Origin: JANNNX01 sp031398745
GTDB lineage: Bacteria; Actinomycetota; Acidimicrobiia; Acidimicrobiales; CADCSY01
Assembly (NCBI GenBank): GCA_031398745.1
Contig: JANNNX010000044.1
Span: forward strand, 1 to 61,199
DNA: 61,199 nt
Reading direction: 5' to 3'
The notes below the pieces were generated by a model. The model was not told where the DNA came from, ran no database searches, and saw only the letters and a list, made by a program, of their open reading frames with translations. Of the stretch, positions 10,020-17,477 are shown one piece after another. How positions within the stretch are numbered: the stretch's first letter is position 1; each line of letters begins with the position of its first letter. A program made the position numbers and the translations under genes.

Positions 10020-10712
10020 GTGCGCCTGGCCACCTACAACATCCGCCACGGTCGGGTGACCGGCGGGCACTGGCGGGGGACGGGACGACTGGTGAGGTCG
10101 TGCGCCGAACTGGAGGCCGACATCCTGGCCCTGCAGGAGCTCGACGTGCGGTCGATCCGCAGCGGGTTCGCCCACCAGCCCCGCCGCATCGCCCGGGCGT
10201 TGGGGGCGGAGTGGGAGTTCAGCGCCACCCGGCACATCGCCGGCGCCCCCTACGGGATCGCCTTGCTGGTGCGGGGGTCGCTGACCGACGTCGAGGTGCT
10301 CGAACTCCCGGGGGGCGTCGCCGATGAGCCCCGCCGAGCGATCGTGGCCACGGTGACAATCGCCGGCGGTGACGGTGGCTCGAGCCGCGGGACACTGGCC
10401 GTGGCCGCCACCCACCTGACCCTGCACCGAGCTGACGCCGAGGTGCAGCTGGCCCACGTCGCCGCGGCCCTGAGCTGGCGCGGCCCGGGCCCCCGGGTGC
10501 TCCTCGGCGACCTCAACCTCGGCGTGGAGGCGGTGCGCCCGATCGTCGAGGCCGCCGCCCTCGAACTGGTCGCCACCGGGCCGACCTTCCCGGCCGAAGC
10601 CCCCACCAAGTGCATCGACCACATCGCCGTGGCCGGGCTGGCGGTGGTCGACGCCACCGTGCTCGCCACCGGCATCAGCGACCACCGAGCCGTCGTCGCC
10701 ACCGTGCGCTAG
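10020..10712 (+). CDS. Endonuclease/exonuclease/phosphatase (EEP) family protein
   Basis: 230 residues from a GTG at 10020, chosen because the fold begins right there with RLATYNIRHG; an upstream in-frame GTG at 9936 would overlap the aspartase start. Metal-binding features are the first-strand Asn, LQELDVRSIRSG with the catalytic Glu, LGDLNLG and the C-terminal CIDHIAV with ISDHRAVVATV. The family includes nucleases and lipid or nucleotide phosphodiesterases; the substrate cannot be told. No signal peptide. Confidence 0.85.
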   Translation: MRLATYNIRHGRVTGGHWRGTGRLVRSCAELEADILALQELDVRSIRSGFAHQPRRIARALGAEWEFSATRHIAGAPYGIALLVRGSLTDVEVLELPGGVADEPRRAIVATVTIAGGDGGSSRGTLAVAATHLTLHRADAEVQLAHVAAALSWRGPGPRVLLGDLNLGVEAVRPIVEAAALELVATGPTFPAEAPTKCIDHIAVAGLAVVDATVLATGISDHRAVVATVR

Positions 10713-10743
10713 CTCCCGGGCACCCGGATCGACCCGCGGCGGT

Positions 10744-10764
10744 CCTCCCCTCCCCTCCCCTCCC
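10744..10764. repeat. CCTCC pentanucleotide run
   Basis: About four copies of CCTCC/CCTCCC in tandem between the EEP gene and the palindromic repeats. No coding role is visible. Confidence 0.6.
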
Positions 10765-10768
10765 GATC

Positions 10769-10812
10769 TGGGGACGCCACGTCACCCTCTCGAGGACGCC
10801 ACGTCCCCACGT
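10769..10812. repeat. Palindromic intergenic repeat, copy 1
   Basis: 44-bp unit beginning TGGGGACGCCACGTCACC and ending ACGCCACGTCCCCACGT. Its ends are inverted repeats of each other (TGGGGACG and CGTCCCCA). About 90% identical to copy 2, 18 bp further on. Looks like a REP/BIME-type element. Confidence 0.75.
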
Positions 10813-10830
10813 CCGACGGGCGACTCCACG

Positions 10831-10874
10831 TGGGGACGCCGGGTCACGCTCTCGAGGACGCGACGTCCCCACGT
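10831..10874. repeat. Palindromic intergenic repeat, copy 2
   Basis: Second 44-bp unit, directly repeated with copy 1. The 11-bp arms ACGTGGGGACG (from 10828) and CGTCCCCACGT are perfect inverted repeats. It lies 66 bp upstream of the M23 peptidase start, so it could affect that gene's promoter or leader. Confidence 0.75.
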
Positions 10875-10940
10875 TGGCGGGCACCCCTCCCCGGAAGCTC
10901 GACGCGTGCGATCGGAGGCCGGCCTCGCCACACTGGCCCG

Positions 10941-12341
10941 ATGCTTCCCCGGGTCCGACGGTCGCTGGCCGCCGCCCTGGCCGCGGCAACGCTCGCCGCC
11001 CTCGCCCTGGCCGCGCCGCCCAGCCCGGCGAGCGCCACACCCTTCGACGAGGTGCACTTCCGTGACATCGTCTTCCCGGTCGAGGGTGGTGCCCGCTATG
11101 TCAACGACTTCGGTTTCGCCCGTGGCGATCGGGTCCATGAGGGCAACGACCTCTTCGCCCCGAAGCTGACCAACCTGCTGGCCACGACCGACGGCACCGT
11201 GGTCCTGGCCCGGACCGACGACGGCGTGTCGACCTCGGGCAACATCATCACCCTCCGCGACGCCGACGGCTGGCTCTACCTCTACATCCACGTCAACAAC
11301 GACTCCCCGGGCACCGACGACGGAGCCAACCCGCCGGAGTGGCGCTTCGCCCCCGGCCTCGAGGTGGGCTCGAAGGTGACCCGGGGACAGACCATCGCCT
11401 TCCTGGGCGACTCGGGCAACGCCGAGGCGACTTCGCCCCACCTCCACTTCGAGATCCGGACCCCCGAGGGCAGCCCCACCAACCCCTACTGGAGCCTTCG
11501 CCTGTCGCAGGGCTACTCCAGCTTCGGGCGCTGCGCGTTCGACCAGAACCCGAAGCGCACGCCGTCGAACGCGGCCGGACCCGGCTTCTGGACCGCCACC
11601 ACCGACGGCGGCGTGTACTCCTTCGGCCAGGCGCCCTTCCACGGGTCGATGGGCGGCCAGACCCTCAACCGGGGCGTCACCGCCATCCGGGCGACCGCCA
11701 CAGGCAACGGCTACTACCAGCTGGCCCTCGACGGCGGCGTCTTCAGCTTCGGCGACGCCCGGTTCCACGGGTCGACCGCCGACATCCCGCTGAACCAGCC
11801 GGTGGTCGACATGGCGGCCACCACCACGGGCGCCGGGTACTGGCTGGTGGCGTCGGACGGCGGGGTCTTCGCCTTCGGCGACGCCACCTTCTACGGCTCG
11901 ATGGGCGGCCAGGCGCTGAACGCGCCGGTGGTGGGCCTCGTGCCGACGCCGACCGGGGCCGGGTACTGGCTGGTGGCGTCGGACGGCGGAGTCTTCGCTT
12001 TCGGCGACGCCGCCTTCGCCGGGTCGACCGGTGGGGCGCCGCCGTCGACCGCGGTGTCGTCGTTGGCGGCCGCACCCGACGGTCAGGGCTACTGGCTCTT
12101 GACCCGGGGCGGGCAGGTGGTGGCCTTCGGCGGCGCCCGGTGGAGGGGCGACGTGGCCTCGATCGGGCTGTGCTCGTCGGCCGAGGCCATCGGGCTGGCC
12201 CCCACCTCCACCGGAGGCGGGTACTGGGTCCAGCTGGCCGACGGCGAGACCTGGGCGCTGGGCGACGCCGTCGACCACGGCTCGATCCGTGACGCCGGTC
12301 TGCGCACCCCCCCGGCCGTCGGCATCGCCGCCTGGCAATAG
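10941..12341 (+). CDS. Secreted M23 peptidase (LytM-type) with C-terminal propeller-like repeats
   Basis: 466 residues from the ATG at 10941, which opens a clear Sec signal peptide (MLPRVRRSLAAAL... ending near ASA at 32). Residues about 40-180 are an M23 domain with Zn ligands H66 and D70 in HEGND, and H167/H169 in HLHFE. These enzymes cut peptidoglycan cross-bridges. The C-terminal half has about six repeats of the type YWLVASDGGVFAFGDA then F-GS-GG-LN-PVV, which resemble propeller blades. The same repeats occur in the protein at 47225. An in-frame ATG at 10830 would remove the signal from the N-terminus and was rejected. Confidence 0.9.
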   Translation: MLPRVRRSLAAALAAATLAALALAAPPSPASATPFDEVHFRDIVFPVEGGARYVNDFGFARGDRVHEGNDLFAPKLTNLLATTDGTVVLARTDDGVSTSGNIITLRDADGWLYLYIHVNNDSPGTDDGANPPEWRFAPGLEVGSKVTRGQTIAFLGDSGNAEATSPHLHFEIRTPEGSPTNPYWSLRLSQGYSSFGRCAFDQNPKRTPSNAAGPGFWTATTDGGVYSFGQAPFHGSMGGQTLNRGVTAIRATATGNGYYQLALDGGVFSFGDARFHGSTADIPLNQPVVDMAATTTGAGYWLVASDGGVFAFGDATFYGSMGGQALNAPVVGLVPTPTGAGYWLVASDGGVFAFGDAAFAGSTGGAPPSTAVSSLAAAPDGQGYWLLTRGGQVVAFGGARWRGDVASIGLCSSAEAIGLAPTSTGGGYWVQLADGETWALGDAVDHGSIRDAGLRTPPAVGIAAWQ

Positions 12342-12348
12342 CTGCCGT

Positions 12349-12365
12349 CCGGGGACACACCCCGG
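12349..12365 (+). terminator. GC-rich hairpin after M23 peptidase gene
   Basis: CCGGGG, loop ACACA, CCCCGG, starting 8 bp after the stop codon. There is no T-tract, as is common in high-GC actinobacteria. A sigma-28-like promoter begins 6 bp later. Confidence 0.5.
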
Positions 12366-12370
12366 GGGAC

Positions 12371-12398
12371 TCAAGTCGGACATTGGTGTCGTCGATAG
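12371..12398 (+). promoter_or_regulatory. FliA/WhiG (sigma-28)-type promoter for Tat-exported surface protein
   Basis: TCAAG, 15-bp spacer, GTCGATAG. This fits the actinobacterial FliA/WhiG-type consensus (TCAAG-N15-GCCGATA) with one change in the -10. A second match with the same spacing precedes the DUF3494 gene at 36287. The 325-bp stretch 12342-12666 has no gene; besides this promoter it holds two leader hairpins. Confidence 0.6.
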
Positions 12399-12417
12399 CT
12401 CTCGGACGACACGACCT

Positions 12418-12432
12418 CCCGGCCTGGCCGGG
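12418..12432 (+). other. Small leader hairpin
   Basis: CCCGGC, CTG loop, GCCGGG, about 20 nt after the predicted transcription start of the surface-protein gene. Its role is unknown. Confidence 0.4.
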
Positions 12433-12512
12433 ATGTCGCATCGCCGGTGAACAGGCGCACCTGCGTCGACGAGGGCCCCTTCGGGTGCCACTCGATCGGA
12501 CGGGCACGCCAT

Positions 12513-12542
12513 GCCGGTGCCGGGGCTTGCCCCGGTGCCGGC
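12513..12542 (+). other. Long leader hairpin with CUUG loop
   Basis: As RNA, 14 bases starting GCCGGUGCC pair with GCCCCGGUGCCGGC using two G-U pairs, closed by a CUUG-type tetraloop. It lies in the roughly 260-nt untranslated leader upstream of the start at 12667. Could be a regulatory or stabilising element; it matches no riboswitch class I know. Confidence 0.45.
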
Positions 12543-12666
12543 GTGGTTGCTCGAAACGATCGAGATCGGCCCCAGAGGATCGCCTTCGTCGACCCGGGAC
12601 AGACCACCTTCGTCGGCGGTGCGACTCCCCAGCCAGGCCAGGAGCCCGACCCCAGGACGATCGGCC

Positions 12667-13353
12667 ATGGCCACCGAGACCCGACGACGGGCCCACCGCA
12701 GCGTCGATCGGCGCGCCTTCCTGAGCCTGGCCGGCGCGTCGGTCGCCGGTACCGTCCTGCTCGGACCGGCCGCAGCCTCCGGCGCGGCCGCCGCCGGGTC
12801 GGCGAGCGAGGCGGTCTGGGTGCTCGACGCCGACTGGGGCTACCCGGTCGGGGCCAAGCAGCGGACCCGTTGCCGGTGCCGGGCCTGTCACGCCCACGCC
12901 GCCAACAAGCTCTTCCGGTCCGAGGCCGACGCACAGGCCGGCCGCATCCACCCGTGCTGCCTGTGCCAGCCGGCGGTGCTGCCGCTCGACTCGTCGTTCG
13001 ACACCGGTGCCCTCTTCGATGCCGGCGGCAGCCTCACCTCGATCGACCGCCGCGACCCCGCGGTGGCCGTCCTCCTCGCCCTCGATACCGACCCGGCCAC
13101 CACTGCGGCCCGGGCCACCGCCACCGACCCAGCTGCCGCCACCGACCCGGCCGCGGCCGGTGCTGGCGGGCGGCTCCTGGCGTCGACTGGCCATGACACC
13201 GGCCCGCTGGCGATCTTGGGTGGGGCCGCCATCCTCTCGGGGGTGGCCCTCTCCGCGCTGGGCAACCGCCGCCAGCGGGTGACGCAGGCTGCGTTGGCCC
13301 CGATCCGGGCGACACCGGCGGCCAGCCGTCGGGTCCGAGCGCCCGTCGACTGA
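12667..13353 (+). CDS. Tat-exported Cys-cluster protein with LAxTG-type C-terminal anchor
   Basis: 228 residues. The start at 12667 gives a twin-arginine signal (SVDRRAFLSLAGASVAGTV). The mature part has a cysteine cluster: C69, C71, C74 with H75/H77, then HPCCLC with C97, C98 and C100, which suggests bound metal. An Ala/Thr/Asp-rich linker leads to LASTG at 171-175, a hydrophobic segment (LAILGGAAILSGVALSALG) and arginines. That resembles a class E sortase (LAxTG) sorting signal, although the tail of about 28 residues is longer than usual. Preceded by a FliA/WhiG-like promoter. I do not recognise the family; function unknown. Confidence 0.8.
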   Translation: MATETRRRAHRSVDRRAFLSLAGASVAGTVLLGPAAASGAAAAGSASEAVWVLDADWGYPVGAKQRTRCRCRACHAHAANKLFRSEADAQAGRIHPCCLCQPAVLPLDSSFDTGALFDAGGSLTSIDRRDPAVAVLLALDTDPATTAARATATDPAAATDPAAAGAGGRLLASTGHDTGPLAILGGAAILSGVALSALGNRRQRVTQAALAPIRATPAASRRVRAPVD

Positions 13354-13391
13354 ACCTCGGGCTCCTGCCGTGGGCCGGTACGGTCCCGGCG

Positions 13392-14210
13392 ATGCTGCTC
13401 GGATCGTTCCCCAGCCCGGCCCAGGGCTCGATCGAGCTCGGGCCGCTGCGGCTGAACGGCTACGGCATGGTCATCGGGCTCGGGATCGTGGTCGCGGTGC
13501 AGGTGGCCGAGCGGCGCTGGGAGCGTCGGGGCGGTGCGCCCGGCACCATCTCCGGCATCGCCGCCTGGGTCGTGGTCGCCGGGCTCGTGGGCGCCCGGGC
13601 CTACCACGTGGCCACCGACCACACGAGCTATGCCGGTCGCTGGCTCGATGCCCTCAAGATCTGGGAGGGCGGGCTCGGCATCTGGGGCGCGGTGGCGGCC
13701 GGAGCGCTGGCTACGGTCGTGCTGGCCCGGCGCCGCCACCTCGACGCCGTAGCCCTGCTCGACACCCTTGCCCCGGCGGTGGTGCTGGCCCAGGCCATCG
13801 GACGGTGGGGCAACTACCTCAACCAGGAGCTCTTCGGGCGTCCGACCACGCTGCCCTGGGCAGTGGAGATCGATCCCTCGCACCGACCGGCGGCCTCGCC
13901 CGAGATCGCCACCTACCACCCGACCTTCCTCTACGAGTCGCTGTGGAACCTCGCCGTGTTCGTCGTGCTCGTCCGCCTCGACGCCCGCGGCCGCCTGCGA
14001 CGGGGCCAAGTTGCCGCCCTCTACGTGGCCCTTTACACCTTCGGTCGCTTCTGGTTCGAGCTCCTGCGGGTCGACACCGCCAGCCTCTTGGCCGGGGTCC
14101 GGGTCAACGTGTGGGTCAGCGGGGCCCTCTTCGTCGCCGCCACGATCACCTTCGTGATCGCCGGACGGCGGGCCCGGGTCAACCCGTCCGAGCTGGTCGA
14201 GGGCGTCTAG
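13392..14210 (+). CDS. lgt: Prolipoprotein diacylglyceryl transferase
   Basis: 272 residues, polytopic membrane enzyme. Lgt transfers diacylglycerol from phosphatidylglycerol to the lipobox cysteine of prolipoproteins. The signature is GRWGNYLNQELFGRPT near residue 137, with the conserved Arg, Asn and Glu; IGLGIVVAVQ in the first membrane helices and YHPTFLYESLWN further on also fit. Several lipoproteins in this window would be its substrates. The 3' end overlaps the convergent fasciclin gene by 4 bp. Confidence 0.95.
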   Translation: MLLGSFPSPAQGSIELGPLRLNGYGMVIGLGIVVAVQVAERRWERRGGAPGTISGIAAWVVVAGLVGARAYHVATDHTSYAGRWLDALKIWEGGLGIWGAVAAGALATVVLARRRHLDAVALLDTLAPAVVLAQAIGRWGNYLNQELFGRPTTLPWAVEIDPSHRPAASPEIATYHPTFLYESLWNLAVFVVLVRLDARGRLRRGQVAALYVALYTFGRFWFELLRVDTASLLAGVRVNVWVSGALFVAATITFVIAGRRARVNPSELVEGV

Positions 14211-15346
14211 GGAAGCTCGATCACGGCCCGGCGGCTGGCAGCCGGGTCACCGGAGGTGTCGACACCGCCGGGGCCGATGCTGAAGGTGACCGTGGTGTCG
14301 CCCACCGCCGCTACCAGGGCGTCGCGGACGGCGGCCGCCCGCCGCTCGGCCAGCGCCTCGTTGGTGGTCGGGTTGCCGACGCCGTCGGTGTAGCCGGTGA
14401 TGGTCACCGTGCCGCTCGAGCGTGTCGCCCGGATCTGCTCGGCGGCCGCCTCGATCACCTCCTGGCCCTCGGGGCCGACGGTGCTGCTGCCGCTGTCGAA
14501 GTAGACGACGTGGTCGCCGGCCGCCGACTGGTCGGCGTCGATGAGCACCGCGCCGAGCACGTGAACGGTGCCGTTGTCGGCCTCGATGTCGCCCCGCAGA
14601 ACGACGGCCCCGCCCACGGTGACCGTGTCGCCGTCGACCTGGATGTCGAGCGGGGTGCCGGCCAGCGACGTCGTCCCGCCGCCGTCGAAGCTGGCCAGGG
14701 CGTACGAGCCCTCGATCACGTGGCCCGACAGCAGCTGCGACAGCCCGGCGGGGTCGGCCCGGAGGGCGTCGAGGGTGGCCGTTCCCAGCTCGGCGAAGGC
14801 GGCGTTGCTGGGCGCGAACACCGTGTACGGACCACCCTCTCCGAGGGTGGAGGCCAATCCCGCGTCTTCCAGGAGCGACGTGAAGGTCGAGAGGTCGTCG
14901 TTCTTCCCGGCGGCCTCGACCACCGAGGCGTCGTCGGCGGGGGCCGCATCGCCATCGTCGTCCCCCCCACCGGCGCAGCGGGAGAGCACCGCGGCCAGGG
15001 CGACCAGGCTGAGCACCACCACCAGCACCACCGGCCAGTTCAGGCGCTGCCACCACGGTCCGGGAAGCCCGGCCGACGGCCGGCGGCGGCGGATACGTCG
15101 TCCCGACGGAGGCGGGCGGTTCCGGCCCCGAGCCGGGTCGGCGGCCGAGACCGTGCGCTCGACCCAGCCGTGGTCACCCTCCTCGAGGCGTCGCCCCAGC
15201 TCGCGATAGGTGTCGGCACCGAGCACCGGAACGAGCCAGCGCAGGCGCCCCCCGTGGTAGTTGGCCGCCACCCGGTCGAGATCGCCGACCGCCACCTGGC
15301 GCCGGAGTCGCCGGTACCGCTCGCCGAGCGCCTGGGGGTCGCTCAT
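14207..15346 (-). CDS. Membrane-anchored fasciclin-OmpA fusion protein
   Basis: 379 residues from the ATG at 15346. About 120 cytoplasmic, Arg-rich residues are followed by one membrane segment (WPVVLVVVLSLVALAAVLSR) and an acidic linker. Next comes a fasciclin domain (about 155-275) with GGPYTVFAPSNAAFAEL and a second conserved box LSGHVIEGSY. The C-terminus (about 285-379) is OmpA-like: VVYFDSGSSTVGPEG then VTITGYTDGVGNPTTNEALA, the peptidoglycan-binding signature. The protein could tie the membrane to the wall and mediate adhesion. The fusion order is unusual. The gene upstream on this strand is an LLM that ends 5 bp before this start. Confidence 0.87.
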   Translation of the reverse strand: MSDPQALGERYRRLRRQVAVGDLDRVAANYHGGRLRWLVPVLGADTYRELGRRLEEGDHGWVERTVSAADPARGRNRPPPSGRRIRRRRPSAGLPGPWWQRLNWPVVLVVVLSLVALAAVLSRCAGGGDDDGDAAPADDASVVEAAGKNDDLSTFTSLLEDAGLASTLGEGGPYTVFAPSNAAFAELGTATLDALRADPAGLSQLLSGHVIEGSYALASFDGGGTTSLAGTPLDIQVDGDTVTVGGAVVLRGDIEADNGTVHVLGAVLIDADQSAAGDHVVYFDSGSSTVGPEGQEVIEAAAEQIRATRSSGTVTITGYTDGVGNPTTNEALAERRAAAVRDALVAAVGDTTVTFSIGPGGVDTSGDPAASRRAVIELP

Positions 15347-15350
15347 CGGC

Positions 15351-16292
15351 TCACCGGAAGGCCGCGATCCGGGTGCCGAGATCGCGCAGGGCGTCGTCGA
15401 CCTCATCCGCGCTGCGCACGAAGCCCCGCACCCCCACACCCACCACCGTGGTGCCGGCCGCGGCCCAGGTCGGCAGCCGCTCGAGGGTCCGGTCGAGGTC
15501 GACCTCAGGACGGTCGGGCGAGAAGATCGGGATGGGCTGGCCCTCGGCATCGAGGGGGTTGAGGTTGCGCAGCAGGTAGAGCTCGTCCGGGTCGCGGCCG
15601 GCGTCGGCCACCGCCTGGCGGACGGCGGCGTACTCGTCGCGGTAGTCGCTGGTGGTCGGCGAGTTCGGCAGCCACCCGGCGCCCATGGTCACGATGCGAC
15701 GGACGTTGCGGGGCGAGAACTTGCCGGCGAAGGCCACCGGAGGCCCGCCCGGCTGCACCGGAGGCGGATCCACCGAGATCTCGTCGAAGGTGACGGTCGG
15801 CGACGAGAAGCTGGTCAATCCGCCCCGCCACAGGGCCTGGCAGGCGGCAATGGTGTCGTCGAGGACCTGCCCCCGGGCCTCGAAGTCGACGCCCAGGGCG
15901 TCGTATTCCTCGCGGTGCCAGCTGGCGCCGACCGACAGGGAGAGACGTCCGGCGCTGAGCTGGTCGACGTTGGCCGCCATCTTGGCCAGGAGGGCCGCCG
16001 GTCGCAGAGGGGCGATGAGGATGCCGGTGTTGAGCCGGATCCGCTCGGTGACCGCCCCGATGGCGGCCAGGGTGGTCAACGGCTCGAACCACGGCGAGAA
16101 GCTGCCGTCGGGGCGCTGCAGCGGGTGCGCCGCCTCCTCGGGCCGGCGGGACACGGCCTGGACCACGTGCTCGGAGATCGAGATCTCATCGAAGCCGGCG
16201 TCCTCGGCCACCTGGGCGTGACGGAGCACGTCGCGATACGAGCCCGGGGTGTAGCCCGCCGGGTTGAAATTCACCGAGAAGCGCAGACCCAC
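15351..16292 (-). CDS. LLM-class oxidoreductase, probably F420-dependent (Rv2161c/TIGR03619-like)
   Basis: 313 residues from a GTG just before LRFSVNFNPAG. The motifs DEISISEHVVQ, LNTGILIAPLRPAALLAKM, VGASWHREEYDALGVDFEAR and FAGKFSPRNVRRIV match the short LLM subfamily shared with the gene at 34803 and usually predicted to use F420. It lacks the Gly/Pro insertion of the other paralogues. No regulator adjoins it. Divergent from gnd at 16428 and only 4 bp from the downstream fasciclin gene, so possibly cotranscribed with it. Confidence 0.88.
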   Translation of the reverse strand: MGLRFSVNFNPAGYTPGSYRDVLRHAQVAEDAGFDEISISEHVVQAVSRRPEEAAHPLQRPDGSFSPWFEPLTTLAAIGAVTERIRLNTGILIAPLRPAALLAKMAANVDQLSAGRLSLSVGASWHREEYDALGVDFEARGQVLDDTIAACQALWRGGLTSFSSPTVTFDEISVDPPPVQPGGPPVAFAGKFSPRNVRRIVTMGAGWLPNSPTTSDYRDEYAAVRQAVADAGRDPDELYLLRNLNPLDAEGQPIPIFSPDRPEVDLDRTLERLPTWAAAGTTVVGVGVRGFVRSADEVDDALRDLGTRIAAFR

Positions 16293-16427
16293 CGGAGACC
16301 CCCAGGCCAGGCACCGGCAACCGCGCCGACGCGTCGGGCCCGGACTGTAGGGCGGCTTGGTGGCAGGCGGTGGCCGCAGGGGGCGCTGGGCGTTGCATCC
16401 TGGTGGGGTCGGACGAGAGGAGCGGTC

Positions 16428-17477
16428 GTGCAGCTCGGGATGATCGGGGTCGGGCGCATGGGCGCCAACATCGTCCGGCGGCTGGTGGCCGACGGCCACC
16501 GCTGCGTGGTCCACGACGTCGACGCCGGGGCTGCCGCCCGCTTGGCCAGCGAGAGCTCGTCGATCGCGGCCGACGACCTCGACGGGCTGGTGGCCGCCCT
16601 CGACGCACCCCGGGCGGTGTGGGTGATGGTCCCGGCGGCGGTGGCCGGCGCCACCATCGCCGCCCTCGGCGAGCGCCTCGACCCCGGCGACACCATCATC
16701 GACGGGGGCAACTCGTACTACCGCGACGACATCGACCGCTCGGCGGTGCTGGCCGCCAAAGGCATCGACCTGGTCGACGTGGGCACCTCGGGGGGCGTCC
16801 ACGGGCTCGACCGGGGCTACTGCCTCATGGTCGGGGGGCCCGAGGAGGCCTACCGGCGGCTCGAGCCGATCTTCGCCACCCTCGCCCCGGGGCTGGACGC
16901 CGCCCCCCGCACCGACCCCGACGCCGAGCCGTCGACGGCCGAGCTCGGCTATCTGCACTGCGGCCCGACCGGCGCCGGCCACTTCGTGAAGATGGTCCAC
17001 AACGGCATCGAGTACGGCCTGATGGCCGCCTACGCCGAGGGCATCGCCATCCTCCGGGGGGCCGGCGCCGGGCGCCAGGAGCGAGCCGCGGACGCCGAGA
17101 CCTCGCCCCTGCGCGAGCCGCAGTACTACCAGTACGACCTCGACGTGGCCGCGGTGACCGAGGTCTGGCGCCGGGGTTCGGTGGTGGCGTCGTGGCTGCT
17201 GGACCTGACCGCCCACGCCCTGGCCGCCGACCCCGAGCTCGAGGGGTTCAGCGGCCGGGTCTCGGATTCGGGCGAGGGCCGCTGGACGGTGCAGGCCGCG
17301 GTCGACGAGGGCGTGCCGGCCCACGTGCTCACCGCCGCCCTCTACGAGCGCTTCAGCTCCCGGGGCCACGCCGACTTCGCCGACCGGGTGCTCTCCGCCC
17401 TGCGCCACGAGTTCGGTGGCCACCGGGAGGTGCCGTTGGTGCCCGACGTGGCCGAGCCCTGGACCTCGGACTCGTGA
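16428..17477 (+). CDS. gnd: 6-phosphogluconate dehydrogenase, decarboxylating (short YqeC/GndA-type)
   Basis: 349 residues from a GTG with GGACGAGAGGAG just upstream. It oxidatively decarboxylates 6-phosphogluconate to ribulose 5-phosphate. The N-terminal Rossmann motif is GMIGVGRMGANIVRRL; IIDGGNSYYRDD, VDVGTSGGVHGLDRGYCLMV and HFVKMVHNGIEYGLM are the substrate and catalytic boxes (catalytic Lys in VKMVHNG). The length fits the short class, often NAD-preferring, not the roughly 470-residue class. Its TGA stop overlaps the GTG of pgi (GTGA). Confidence 0.92.
   Translation: MQLGMIGVGRMGANIVRRLVADGHRCVVHDVDAGAAARLASESSSIAADDLDGLVAALDAPRAVWVMVPAAVAGATIAALGERLDPGDTIIDGGNSYYRDDIDRSAVLAAKGIDLVDVGTSGGVHGLDRGYCLMVGGPEEAYRRLEPIFATLAPGLDAAPRTDPDAEPSTAELGYLHCGPTGAGHFVKMVHNGIEYGLMAAYAEGIAILRGAGAGRQERAADAETSPLREPQYYQYDLDVAAVTEVWRRGSVVASWLLDLTAHALAADPELEGFSGRVSDSGEGRWTVQAAVDEGVPAHVLTAALYERFSSRGHADFADRVLSALRHEFGGHREVPLVPDVAEPWTSDS

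Noticed and set aside
12873..12887. CRACH (CxxCH) in the Tat-exported protein as a c-type haem site
   Set aside because: c-type cytochromes are exported unfolded by Sec, not Tat, and the other nearby Cys residues suit metal binding better.
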